A stretch of 64,000 nt of DNA from Mastigamoeba balamuthi (lineage: Eukaryota > Evosea > Mastigamoebida > Mastigamoebidae). The DNA lies in NCBI GenBank assembly GCA_902651635.1, contig CACRSC010000017.1, positions 22,209-86,208 on the forward strand, in the 5' to 3' direction. Shown one piece after another: positions 20,761 to 31,927 of this stretch (positions within the stretch are counted from its first letter, which is position 1; every line of letters begins with the position of its first letter). The position numbers were made by a program, and so were the translations under genes. The notes beneath the pieces are model-generated. The model saw only the letters and a list, made by a program, of their open reading frames with translations, had not been told where the DNA came from and searched no databases.

Positions 20761-23700
20761 TCATTCGATCAGCTTGTGCGCGTCCATCTTCGTGACGAGA
20801 TCGCCCTTGTGGTTTTGCATCTGGGTGTCGATGGCCTTGATGACGTTAATGTCAGCCGGCATCTTTGCGTAGTCGTCGGCGCGGAACGACTTGACGATGC
20901 TGTTGATCTGCGCGATGTTCAGCGCGGGGAACGCATCGTTGACGACACTCGGGTCCATGAGAATGGACTTGTCCATAACGAGCAGGTTCGCAGCCTGGCG
21001 GGCAGGGTCGAGCTGTGCGCGTCCCTCCGCCATCGCGTTGTCGCGCGTCAGCCAATCCTCAGCGTGCGACAACCCGAGCTTGATGTTCACACCAGTTCCG
21101 CAGGTGCCTGCAAAATCGGGGGTCAGAGAAAGCCCACGACCAACAACAACACCAAGGCCGTACAGAGGGTTGGCTGCGAGACGAGCGCGTTGAGGATGGT
21201 GGCACTCACGAAGTAGCAGACCTGCTTGAAGAACTGGCGCCTGACAGGCTCAGGGGCGCTGGCCTGAACGAGCGCCTGCGACGACTCCGCAAGCACGGCA
21301 GTTACAGTGGCCGGCGTGAGAGCAGAGCGGCCCGTCTGGTGCTGCTCGAGTAGAGCCGGCACAACGACCGGCTCGAGGGCAGCACAGGTCTTGCCCAGCA
21401 GCGAGCTGTACGTCTTGAACAGCATGCTCGCGACCCCGTAGACGAACATGGTCTGCGCATCGCCGTTCTCCACCTCCTCGGGCTGGTGAATGGTCCTGCA
21501 CACAAATCCCGGGTGTGAGCGACCCGCAGCGAGCAAGAGCAAGCGAGTCGAACGAACTCTGTGTGCTCGACGTCGGTGTCGTAGCGGGTAGCGACGTCCT
21601 TCAGGAGCAGCCAGCATGCGACAAGCCACTGCGCCAGGGTGCGCAGGGTCCCCTGGTGCGCCTTGAACGCCAGCTCGAGCGCCTGCGTGACCGGCTCCAG
21701 GACAGACTCAGACGGCCTGTCAAACGCGTCCGACTTGGTGAGGTGCGCCACGACGACCGACGCCACCTTGGACTTCTCCGCGTCCTTGGACTGCTCCGCG
21801 TTCATGCAATCGAACAGCTGGCTGAGCAGCGCCAGGGTGGCCTCGCTCACGGAGCTCTGCAGAAAACACAGTGAGGGGGAGGGGAGACACAGGGGCTCAG
21901 CACACACACCTTCGCCTTGAGCTCCTCCACGGCGTTGGCGTTGGCCTGCGCGCTCGAGACCTCCTTCTCGAGCGAGGCAACGCGGTCCTTTGCCTCCTGC
22001 AGCTCCTCCTGGACGGCCTTGAGCTCCTTGCGGTGCGCCTCCTCCGCCTCGTGGGCCTCCTTGTCGGCCTTCTGCTCCGCGGCATCGAGCTCGGCGATGA
22101 GGCGCTTCTGCTCCTCCTGCAGCTTGCCGAGCTTCTCCTCCGCGAGCGCCTCGGCCGCTTCATGCTTGTCCACCTCCTCTCGCTGGCTGGCGAGCTGTCC
22201 GCGGAGGATCTCGAGCTCCTTTCGCACGTCGCCCAGGGTCTCCTCCTTCTGCACGAGCTCGCCCTCGAGCTCCTTGATCCTCTGCTTGTCGCCGGAGCTA
22301 CCCTCGGAGGAGCGCTTCTCCGCAGCCTCCAGCTTCGACTGCAGCTCGGCGACGGTCTCCTTGGTCGCCTCGAGCTCCTTGTGCGAGCTGTCGAGGTCGA
22401 CCCGCATCGTCGCGAGCAGGCCCGTCTTCTCGGTGAACTTGTCGCGCAGATCGTCGAGCTCGCTGGCAGAGGCCGCGGCCGCGGCCTCCTGCTCCTCCGC
22501 CCGCTTCTTCTCCGACTCGAGCTGCGACTCGAGGCTCGCGATCCTGCTGCTCTCCTCCGCGCGGTTCCCCTCCTGTCGGTGCCCCCCAGCGTGAGCTGAC
22601 CGTGAGAGCAACGGAGGCCTACGACCATTGCAGAGCTCATGGCAGAGGCCTCCTCGAGCTTCTTGGTCAGCGTGGCGATCTCCGTGCGGAGGCGCTCAGC
22701 CTCGGCCTTGGCCGCGGACGCCTCGGACTCTGCGACGCTCCTCGCGTCCTTCTCCTTGGCGATGGCCGCCTCCACGGCCGCCAGCTTCTCCGCCAGCTCC
22801 GACACGCGGCCCGCGAGCTCTTCCTTCTCCTTGCCCCACTCCTTCTCTGCCTGTGCGCCCTTGGCCTCGCTCTCCTCCTGCGGTATCGACTCAGTAAGAC
22901 AGCGGGTGGCTGCAAACTGAAACTGAATTTAATTGAATTGATATTAAACGAACCCTGGCCTTGCGCTCCTTGGCAGCGAGGTCTGCGGCGCTGGCCTTCT
23001 CGGCGGCGAGCTCGGACTTGAGGCCCTCGGCGGCGTGGCGGGCCTCCTCGAGGCTCTTCTCGAGCTCCGCGATCCTCTGCTGCGAGAGGTCCGCCGTGCC
23101 GCTCTCCTTGTTGACGAGACCCTCGAGGTGCGCTATCTTCGCCGCCATGTCCGCCACCCGCGCTGCCTGCGCCTCGTTCGCCGCCTGCGCCGCCCCCAGC
23201 TGCTCCCTGGCCCCCGCCAGGCTCTGCTCCAGCTCCGCCGCGCGCTGCTTGGCCGCCGCGATCTCTGCGGCCAGCTCGCCCTCGCGCTGCCTGTGCTCCG
23301 CCGCTGCCTTCTCCTCGCTGGCCTTCTCCTTCGAGCTCGCGTCCGCGTGGTCCCGCGCGGCCCTCTCGAGCTCCTCGACGCGCTTCCTGGCGTCGCCGAG
23401 CTGCCCCTCGAGCTGCCTCGCCCTGGCCTCGGACTCTGCGCTGCCGCGCTCGCGCTCCGACGCCGCGGCCTCGAGCTCCGCGAGGCGCTTGCGCGACTGC
23501 TCCAGCTGCGCGCGCAGCTCGCCCTCGCGCGCCCGCGACGCGGCCACGTCGTCCCTGGCGGCCTCGAGCTCGGCGACGCGCCTCTGGGCGGCCTCGAGCT
23601 GCGCGAGGAGCTCCGTCTCCTTGGCGCTGCGCTCGATCAGCATCTTGTTGGCGCTCTCGAGCTGCGACTTGACCTCGTCCTCGCGCGCCCGCTCGGCCCT

Positions 23701-24776
23701 ACCGCCGGCGCCCCCGTCGCCCGCGCCCCGAGCACCGGCGACGCCGCGCCGCCGCCGCGGGGCTCGTNGACTTGACCTCGTCCTCGAGCGCCCGCTGCCC
23801 CTCCACCGGCGCCCCCTCGCCCGCGCCCCGGAGCACTGGCGACGCCGACGCCGCCGCCGCGGGGCTCGTCGGCCGCGTCCTGTCGGCAGCGCCCGACTGG
23901 CCGCCAAACGCAGACCGCAGCGCGGCGATCTTGCTGCCGGCGACGCTGGGCGACGCAGAGGCAGTGCAGCCCGGCGACGGCGACGGCGACTGCTGCGCCG
24001 CGCCCGCGGGGGGCGGGCTCACCGCGAGGTGCGAGGACGCGCTGTCCGCGGGCTCCTTGACCTCGGGAGTCGTCGAGCCGCTCCACCTGAGCGCAGCAGC
24101 CCCCAGGAGCACGCGCTCAGTGCCCACACAGCGCTGACGGCGAGCTGGGAGGGAGAAGGGAGAGAGAGAGAGAGAGCGAGAGAGAGAGAGAGAGAGAGAG
24201 CGCGTACTGGGTCTTGTGCTGCTGGCGGCCGAAGCCCTCGTCATAGTTGCCCTTCTCCTTGAACAACTGCACCCAAAGTTCTCAGCGGATCGACCGTCAA
24301 CACCACCGGGGGTGGGAAGCGTGCGCAGTGGGGTGGACTCTGCACGGAGCGTCCCCCTCCCCCCCGATGCACGCCGCTGGGACGCCATACCTGGAGCATG
24401 TGGGGCTTGCAGTAGAACTTGCTGCGGGCCCGCACGGCGACGCCATCCAGCCCAGCCGGCCAGACAACAGAGAACGTAGTTAGAATTAAGGACAAGCCAA
24501 AACGTCGAAAACTGCACCACCAAGAGCGGTGCAGGTGGCCCCGTCCTAGGGCTCGGGCCCCTCGGAGGGAGAGACAGGGAGGAAGGGTGCCCGACGTGGG
24601 GGGCGAGGATGGGCGCACCCCTCGTTGGAGGCGTAGGTGCCGAGATTGAGGGTCTTGTGGCAGACCTCGCAGCGGAAGCAGGGCTTGTGATACGCGCGGC
24701 CCTCGACCAGGATCCTCTCGATCTCGTACGCGGTCTTGCCGCATGCGGGGCACTTGGGGTTCGTCACCTTCTGCAT
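20761..24776 (-). CDS. LIM domain / coiled-coil / DIL domain protein
   Basis: A protein of about 1,056 residues in nine exons: 24776-24619, 24421-24391, 24266-24208, 24086-22954 (holding an assembly duplication), 22877-22626, 22572-21910, 21856-21558, 21495-21164, 21107-20761. Residues 9-64 form one complete LIM zinc-binding domain: CPAC, HKPC, CEVC and FYCKPH. A Ser/Pro/Ala-rich linker follows, then about 600 residues of coiled coil (for example DEVKSQLESANKML and VQEELQEAKDRVASLEKEV). The C-terminus is a DIL (dilute) domain: NALVSQPTLC, SHAEDWL, AANLLVMDKSILMDPSV and ALNIAQINSIVKSF. DIL domains are known from class V myosin tails and afadin, where they bind cargo or Rab partners. No motor or RA/FHA domain is present. 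Removing 103 duplicated bases at the N restores the frame. A scaffold linking actin or membrane cargo is inferred. Confidence 0.85.
23666..23869. repeat. Assembly join: about 100-nt diverged duplicate around N at 23768
   Basis: Bases 23666-23767 and 23769-23869 cover the same exon segment of the LIM-DIL gene with several substitutions and indels. The offset between copies is 103 nt, which is 1 modulo 3; deleting it restores the coiled-coil frame through EDEVKSQLES. The divergence suggests two haplotypes or error-rich contig ends. Confidence 0.8.
24139..24200. repeat. GA microsatellite inside an intron
   Basis: An almost pure (GA)n tract lies in the third intron of the LIM-DIL gene, with the strongest part at 24161-24200. 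On the gene strand it is a CT-rich tract following the GTACGC donor. Confidence 0.85.
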
Positions 24777-25082
24777 GTGCGGGGGCTCGGCGAGAGACCG
24801 TTGCGTGCTCGGCGTTGATGTAAGGGCTCAGGACCCGACAGACACCTCACCGTTGGGACAAAACCTTCGGGTGGAGCTATGAGGGCAGATATTGATATTT
24901 CGGCAGATTCTAGATTTTCATCCGGTTCATACGGCCCTCGGGGGACACACGTGGCAGCGAGCGGCACGTCCAAAGGGCTAGCGACTGCGCCCCAGCAAGT
25001 GCGAAAATACACGTTATCGTCCAAAAAGAAAGCGTGCGTGTGAGTATGTGCGTTCGACGGTGCGCAGCAGTTCCTCCGAAGA
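24777..25082. promoter_or_regulatory. Promoter region of the LIM-DIL gene
   Basis: These 306 bases lie between the LIM-DIL start and the 3' end of the Sel1-repeat gene. They contain a tandem pair of the window-wide element, GATATTGATATTTC at about 24887-24900, roughly 115 nt upstream of the start codon. No gene is visible. Confidence 0.5.
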
Positions 25083-26603
25083 TCAGACGATGCGCAGCCT
25101 TCCGAGCTCAACTGCGGAGTCTCGGCAACCCGCGAGGGCGCACTGCTCGAGGAGCTCGGAGGCGAGCCGTATGTCTTGCGGAACCCCCTGGCCGCAGAGG
25201 TGCAACATCGCGAGCCTCTCGGACGACCCCACGTGCCCCGCAGCAGCGGCGATGCCGTACCTCCGTGCGGCCTCGCAGACGTCCCGCGCGACCCCTCGCC
25301 CGCACTCGAGCTGCATCGCCAAGAAGAAGTGCCCCTGCCACGCCCCCGCGGATCAACGCGCCCCGTTAGACACGCGGCCAGAGAGCTCCTACGGAGCGCC
25401 AAATCAATTGCACGCATACCTCTCGCAGCCCGGCGTCGCCAGCGGCTGAGTACCACCTGACGGCCTCCTCCGAGCCCTCGGTCCCGCCCTGCCGCTCGAG
25501 GAGCGCGCCGAGCAGCAGCATCGCGTGGGCGTTCCTGTTCTGCTCGGCGCACACCCTCGCGAGCTTGACCGCGCTCTCGACGTCGGGCTCGAGCCCCGCC
25601 TCGGGCCACCCCTTGGCCAGCAGGTCCGCGAGCCTGTACTGCGCCTCGGCGTTGCCCTGCCGCTCCGACGCCCTGTACAGCTCCAGCGCCCTGGCGGGGT
25701 CCCTGCGGACGCCGGCCCCTTCCTCGTACAGCGCGCCGAGCGCGAACTGCGCGGCCGAGAGCCCCACGGCAGCGGCGGACGACAGCAGGCGCGCGGCCTC
25801 CTCGGGGTCGCGCGCGACGCCGTAGTCGCCGTTGAGCGCGAGGAGCCCGAGCTGCGACTGCGCGCACGCGTGGCCGGCGGCAGCCGCGAGGCGCAGCAGG
25901 CGCGCCTGCTCTCTGCCGGGCCCTATCAGCAGCGCCAGCGCGAACTGCGCGTCGGCCCGCACGTACTGGTCGAGGACGTCGCCCTCGGCGGCGGCGTCGG
26001 TGAACGCCGCGTCCTGGGCGTCGCCGATGGAGCCCGCGTAGATGTGGTGTATGTAGCGGACCTCGGGGCAGAGCATCATGAGCGCGGTGCCGCGCATCTG
26101 CCCCAGCGCCCTGCGCACGCAGCGCTTGTCCGTCGTCCGCAGGTGCACGCGCAGGCGCGCCACGACCGCGTCGCGGCCGCCCTCGGGCTGCAGCAGCTGC
26201 GGGTTGCGCGACCACGCGCAGAAGAGCGCCACATACGCGGTCATCTGCGACGAGTCGAGCATGATGGCCCTGCGCGCCAGCCACAGCGCCTTGCCGTCGA
26301 GCGGGCCCTGCTCCCACACGGCCAGCAGCTGCCGCACGAGGCGCTCGGACTCGGCCGCGGCCTCGGGGGTGGGGTGGGCGCCGACGGCCTCGTCGGGCAG
26401 GGGCTCCTGCACGGCGTCGCACCACGCANGGGCACCACGCAGGGCTCGGGCTGCGCCCCCGTGCTCCGCGCGCGCTTCCAGTAGGGCTCGTCGACGATTT
26501 GCGGCGTGGAAGCGGCAGCCCCGGGCGAACAGTCGCCGAATGCCGGGCCGGGCGTGGCCGCTGGCGAGTCCGGGCTCGATTCGTCGCCGTGCACCCGCTT
26601 CAT
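25083..26603 (-). CDS. Sel1-like repeat protein
   Basis: A protein of about 478 residues in two exons, 26603-25420 and 25334-25083. The N-terminus is disordered; from about residue 60 on the sequence is helical, and the second half consists of Sel1-like repeats: AQSQLGLLALNGDYGVARDPEEAARLL, AQFALGALYEEGAGVRRDPARALELY, AQYRLADLLAKGW, and HFFLAMQLECGRGVARDVCEAARRY. Sel1 repeats form solenoids that act as adaptors, for example in ER-associated degradation, but the partner here is unknown. The intron (GTATGC to GGCAG) joins AGLRE to GHFFLAM, preserving the repeat period. A single N at 26429 sits near the N-terminus between two TGCGTGGTGC copies, and the frame changes there, so residues around 55-62 are unreliable. 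Confidence 0.8.
26409..26450. other. Assembly gap (one N) with small flanking duplicate
   Basis: The N at 26429 lies between two copies of a 10-base GCACCACGCA sequence. The reading frame of the Sel1-repeat gene differs on the two sides. This looks like a contig join with a short overlap or a gap of unknown size. Confidence 0.75.
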
Positions 26604-26771
26604 CACCCCAACCGGTGCGGGCAATTAAAGATCAGCAGAATTTAAAATCACAGGAAAACCAGCTGAGCTGAAGAGGAGCAAACAGTTCGTTTGGGTACAC
26701 GAGGCATTTGTGCACCGGAGGGGGCCCCTCCCTCCCAGTCGCCTCCTGCCTCCGCGAGGGGGGTGGACAGA

Positions 26772-29700
26772 TCACTCGAACAGAGGCACCGCGTACGTGG
26801 CCTCGTACGACGCCTTGCTCTGCCACAGTATCAACATCGGGAAGAACTGCGCAGGCGAGAAGGTCACAACCTCCGTGTAGACCTCACCGGACGGTTCGCG
26901 GTGCATGAGGTCCGTCCCCGCGAGCGGCTCCCACGAGCGCCTGCCCAGCTTCGCGGGCCAGCGGCGCTGCATCATCGCGAAATGCATGTCGCGGTCGCCA
27001 GAGGCAGGGCGGCCCCTAAGCCTCCCCGTCGCCCCGGTCCCGCAGACCAGCAGCGGCCTCGCGGTCGCGGCGAACCCGCACAGGATCGGCGGGTCCTTGG
27101 GGCACGTGGCAGTGCACGCGCACACGTCGGCGGCGTGGGGGAACTCGGGAGTGAAGTAGGCGCCGCTGCCGCACGTGCCGTGGTCGCAGGCACCCGAGGG
27201 GGCTATACCGTCGAGGATCGCGTCACCGATGCCGTCGAGGGCACGGAAGGCGGGCACGAGCGACACGCCGGCTGGCCCAGAGGCCCCCAGCTGCACAGAG
27301 CGGGACACAAGCGTGTTCCACGCCGTGAGGACCGCGCAGCGGCCTGCGTCCTCCTCGCTGTCGAACGACGGCGGCTGCGAGCCCTCGGCCATATCCGAGA
27401 GGATCTTGTCGTCCTCGTCCGGCAGGTGCCGCGGGATGACCACGGTGGCGGCGACGAACGTGGTCGTCGAGAGATGACCCTGCGACATGTCGTGGAACAT
27501 CGCCGCGGCGTACGACATCGCGCGGACCACCTCGGGGCTCGCCTCGGCTGCGACATACTTGGCGAGGCCGTCGCGGAGCTGCCCGATCGTCAGCGGCTTG
27601 GTGAAGCACAGCAGCGTGTCCTCGACGATGCCCGTCGACGCCACCATCTTGTGCCACGGCAGAGGCGCGGGAGCACCCGTCGTGAGCTCGGGGGGCACCT
27701 TCACCGACGTCACGCGCGAGGCGCTGACGAGGCGCACGCCCGAGGGCCACGCGGCAAACGACGCGGCAAACGCAGACTGCGGGAGCTCCAGGCCGTGCGC
27801 AGACAGTCGCGCGCTGACGATAGACGTGGCGGCCTCGTTGTGCGCTGCGGTGATCGGCGTCGCACCGTCAGGCCACTCGAGCACAAGGGCGTGCAGCGAG
27901 CCCGACGGGACCTGCGGCATCAGGATCACCCTGAGCGCCCAGGGCTCGCCGACAACGCGCAGGATGGCGGCCTCGTCGTCCCTGGCGGCCGCCGTCGGGT
28001 GCAGGCGCACAGCGACGTACACGCCCTCGCCCACGCGCGTGTCCTGGGCGAGCCAAGTGCTCGGCCACTGGCGCAGCTGCTGGACGAGGCTGATGCCAGC
28101 GATTCCCATGATCGGGGCCCCGGCGCGGGGCTCCCACGACGGCGGCCACTGCATCTGCTGCGACGGCGGCTGCGCTGCTGGCGGGAGATCGTGCGGCGTG
28201 TTGGCCACGACCGCACAGCGCACGAGGCAGGGGATAGCCTCCTCTCCGACAACGCCCCCGCTCCTCGACCCCGTGACGACGCAGTCGCGCAGGACAGGGA
28301 CCGCGCCAGCGTCGACGCGGAGGCCCGGGCCCTCGTTGTCGCGGATCTGGCACCCCTCGAGAAGGCCTTTGCCGCCGTTCTCGACAGCGACGCCCGCCGC
28401 GCGGCCGTTGCGAATAGAGCAGCGCAGGAAGCGCGAGTTGCCGCCCTGGCGCATGCAGACTCCCGCGCCATCGTTGCCCGAGATGTCGCACGTGTCGAAC
28501 TCGCCCATGCCGCTGTCGTGGGCGTAGACGCCGTGCGATCCCGTGCCGCGAAGTACGCAGCGCACAAACGAGGGCGAGGCGCCCGTCTTGACCTCGACGG
28601 CGTAGGTCCTGTTGGCGTACACGTCGCACTCGACGAGCTGCCCGCCGGCGTTGTTGAGCGCGAACACGCCACACGCCCCGCCGTGGTGCACGTGCGTGTC
28701 GACGACGGCGACCTTGCTGCGCTCCTTGAGCTCGATGCCCGCGAGCTTGTTGCCAAAGACATTGCACGACTCGAAGCGGCCAGCGCCGTTCTCCTGCACG
28801 AAGATACCGCTGCCGCCGACGCTGTGGTGGAACAGCGAGTTGATCACCAGCGGGTCGGCACCGTTCTTGAGCTCGACGCCCGCCAGCTTGTTGCCGAACG
28901 CCTCGCAGTTTACAAAACGACCGCGGCCTCGCTCCTGAACAAAGAAGCCGCCACCAGACACGCCGCCACGGACAACGCAGCTCTCGAAGCTGGGGTCTGA
29001 TCCACCCTTGACCTCCACTCCGGCAAGGGTGTTGCCGCAGATATCGCACTCACGGAACGTGCCGCCCGAGTAGTCCTAGGGAGACTTAGGTGAGACGCGG
29101 ACAAGACAAGCTGGGCTGTGCTAACCTGAAGCAGGATGCCGTTGGCACGCCCATCGCGGACGACACAGCGCAGGAAGATTGGCGCAGAGTTGCCTTTGAC
29201 CTCGACACCGGACAGGCGGTTGTTCGAGACCACCACTCGCTCGAACGTGCCGCCGCCCCTCTCGTGCACAAAGATGCCACCCGCGTGGCCGTCGCGCACG
29301 CGCGTGTCCACAAAGACGGGCTCCCCACCGTCCTTGATCTCAACGCCGGCGAGCCTGTTCGCCCGCACGTCGCAGCCCACAAAGCGTCCCTTGCCTCTCT
29401 GGTACACAAAGACGCCCCCAGCGCCGCCCTCGCGGATCTGGCAACGCACGAGCTCGGGCTCGCCAAGCGAGCGCACCTCGACGCCGGCCAGCTTGTTCCC
29501 CCAGATCTCGCAGCGCTCGAAGGTGCCCGCACCTCCCTCGTTGACAAACACGCCGCTGGCCTGGCCACTGTGCACGCGGCAGCGGATGACGCGCGGCGAC
29601 CCCGAGTTCTTGACCTCGACGCCGGCCAGCTTGTTCGAGCTGACCTCGCACTCGACGAGCTCGCCGGTGCCGCCCTCGTGGACGAACACGCCGCCGGCAC

Positions 29701-31685
29701 CACCGTTGCGCACGCGGCAGCGCACGACGCGCGGGCAGCCACGTGTCTTGACCTCGACGCCGGCGAGCTTGTTCTCGAAGATGTCGCAGTCGGTGAAGAC
29801 GCCGGCGCCTGCGGCCTGCACAAAGACGCCACCGCCGTTGCTGCTGCCGTGCAGCTTGCTGTTTGACACGCGCGGCGCGCCCCCGCTCTCGGTCTCGACG
29901 CAGGCGAGCTTGTTGCCGCTGATGTCGCATTCCGAGATGTCCGCCGTCGCACCGATGTGCACGAAGATCCCGCTGGCCCCACCGGAGCTGACCTTGCAGC
30001 CCTTCAGGGTCGGGTGCGACCCCGTGCCCCTCACCTCGACGTTGGCTGCCGAGTGGTTGCTGATCTCGCAGCCCTCGAGCGTGCCCCTGCCGCCGTCCCT
30101 GATGAGCACGCCGACGCCCGGGCCGCCATACACGCGCGTCTCCACGAGTCGCGGCTCGCTGCCGCCCTGCACCTCGAGGTTCGGCCCGCGGTTCTCGGCC
30201 AACTCGCCCCTGTCGACGCGAGCGGCCGCGCCGTCCTTGAGGCACAGCCCCGATCCGCGGCCCTTGTCGATGGTGCAGTCCTCGAGCGCGAGCATGGTGC
30301 TCTTGCCGCGCAGCTCGACGCCAGCGAGGCGGTTGGTCGTCACGTGGCACTTGCGCATGCTCCCGCCCGCGCCGCGGTACGCGAAAACGCCGCCGGACCT
30401 GCCGTCGCGGATCTCGCACTCGTCGAGCGTGGGCTCGCCGCCCTCGCACACCTCGACGCCGGCGAGGCGGTTGTTGCGGAACGTGCACTTGCGGAAGCGG
30501 CCCTTGCTGCCCGCGTCGTGCACGAAGGCGCCCGCGGCAGAGCCGTCGTGCACGCGGCAGTCCTCGAGCAGCGGGTCGCCGGCCGAGCGCACCTCGACGC
30601 CGGCCGAGCTGTTGGAGCAGATGTCGCACTCGCGGAAGACCCCGCTCCCGCCGTCCAGCACGAGCACGCCGCCGCCAAGCCCGTCGCGGATCGTGCACGC
30701 CGAGACCGACGGGGCGCCGCCCAGCCGCACCTCGACGCCCGCGAGCTTGTGCCCGTAGATGTCGCAGCCCGTGAGCGACGGCTGCGCGCCCTCGCCGCTG
30801 ACGTAGAGCCCGCTGGCGCTGCCGCCGAAGATGGCGCAGTCCCTGAGCGCCGGCGAGGTCCCCGGGCCGCGGACCGCCACGTTGGGCTGCCCGCTGCCCG
30901 AGATCTCGCTGCGGTCGACCTCCCCGCAGGCGCCGTCGGCGAAGCTGAGGCCGAGCCTGGCGCTGCCCTGCACGGTGCTGTCGACCATCTCGAGCCGCGA
31001 CGCCGCCCCCGACGTCACAACGCCGTCCTCTGGCGCCTCGAGCAGCGTGCACCGCTCGAGCTTCGCCACGGCCCCCGCGACGACGCGCAGCCACCCGCCG
31101 CGCACCGAGCAGTCGATCATGACGACCTCGGCCCCGGCCCCGTCGACCTCGACGAACGGCGGCGGCGCCTGCTCGTGCTTCTTCGACGTGTCCTCGACGG
31201 CGCGGCTCCGCGCGTCCGCAGAGGCCGCGAGGCCCGCGACGTCGCCGCCGGCGACGTTGTCGGCGGTCAGGCCCAGCTCGCCGCGCTGGGTGAGGGCGCT
31301 GCAGAGCTCCGAGGCCTCGATGCTGATGCACGTCAGGCAGAGCGTCGACTTGGCCTGCGCGCGCAGCGACGCCCCGCGCGAGACGGCGATCGTCGCCGTG
31401 TCCAGCGCGCCGGGGCCCTCGAGCGACACGCGCGAGTCCGGCGGCAGCGCCACGGGGCTCGACAGGATGTACACGGGGTCGTGCGACAGCGACACGGTGA
31501 CGGTCTTGGCCGAGCCCGACTCGGCGAGGGCCTTCTCGATCACTGCGGTGGGCAGGAGGAGGAAGGAGCGAATTTAAACGCGGGGCTAAATGTGAGATAC
31601 ACGAGGGAAAAGTATGGCGGTGGGGTGTGTGCAGCGTGCAGGCGCAAAGGTCGACCGTGGCGATGCTGGGTCCTCCCGCTTCCAT
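26772..31685 (-). CDS. Giant right-handed beta-helix protein with possible PARP-like tail
   Basis: A 1,588-residue protein in three exons: 31685-31640, 31542-29126, 29075-26772. After a short N-terminus, residues about 120-1090 are tandem parallel beta-helix (PbH1) repeats of about 23 residues per coil, alternating NKLAGVEV-type and GGVFVxxxGxGxF-type turns. More than 35 coils are visible, resembling the beta-helix of FBXO11 and NosD-type carbohydrate-binding folds. No F-box or UBR zinc finger is seen. The last 170 residues contain SGAYFTPEFPHAADVC, LLVCG and EVVTFSPAQFFPML, which resemble the tail end of a PARP-type ADP-ribosyltransferase fold; the catalytic triad cannot be confirmed. The first exon assumes a GC donor (GCACGC at 31639), the only in-phase way I found to reach an ATG. 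The second intron is 50 nt. No signal peptide or membrane helix is seen. Confidence 0.75.
31543..31639 (-). other. Probable GC-AG intron with GCACGC donor in the beta-helix gene
   Basis: The long exon starting at 31542 follows a good acceptor (CACCGCAG) and has no ATG at its start. The only nearby upstream ATG is at 31685, and only GC donors give the right phase. GCACGC matches the donor seen in the kinase gene. This is weaker than the other two cases because no conserved residue spacing supports it. Confidence 0.5.
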
Positions 31686-31927
31686 TTCGGGGATGCGCGA
31701 GCGGTGCTGCCGAACGGGCGGACCTTCGGGCGGCGGAGGGGTGTTGGGTTGGCTTTTTGAAAGAGAGAGAAGATATTCCACGAATCAATCAAGGAGAATC
31801 CCCCCAGAAAAATATCCTTCCCCCCGGAGGTCCCATGGCGGTCAGTCCCGTGCGTCCTTCTCTCTCTCGCACCCCCGTCTCACGAGACGCACGCCGACAG
31901 AGGAGAACGCCGCCACCCATAGACCAG

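Noticed and set aside
26691-29000. Long open frame on the + strand opposite the beta-helix gene
   Set aside because: It is a shadow of the GC-rich repeat coding strand; its translation is Arg/His-rich with no domain, while the minus frame has regular beta-helix repeats.
29340-31781. Second long minus-strand frame overlapping the beta-helix gene
   Set aside because: Arg/Ala-rich frame shift shadow created by the same codon bias; no conserved motif.
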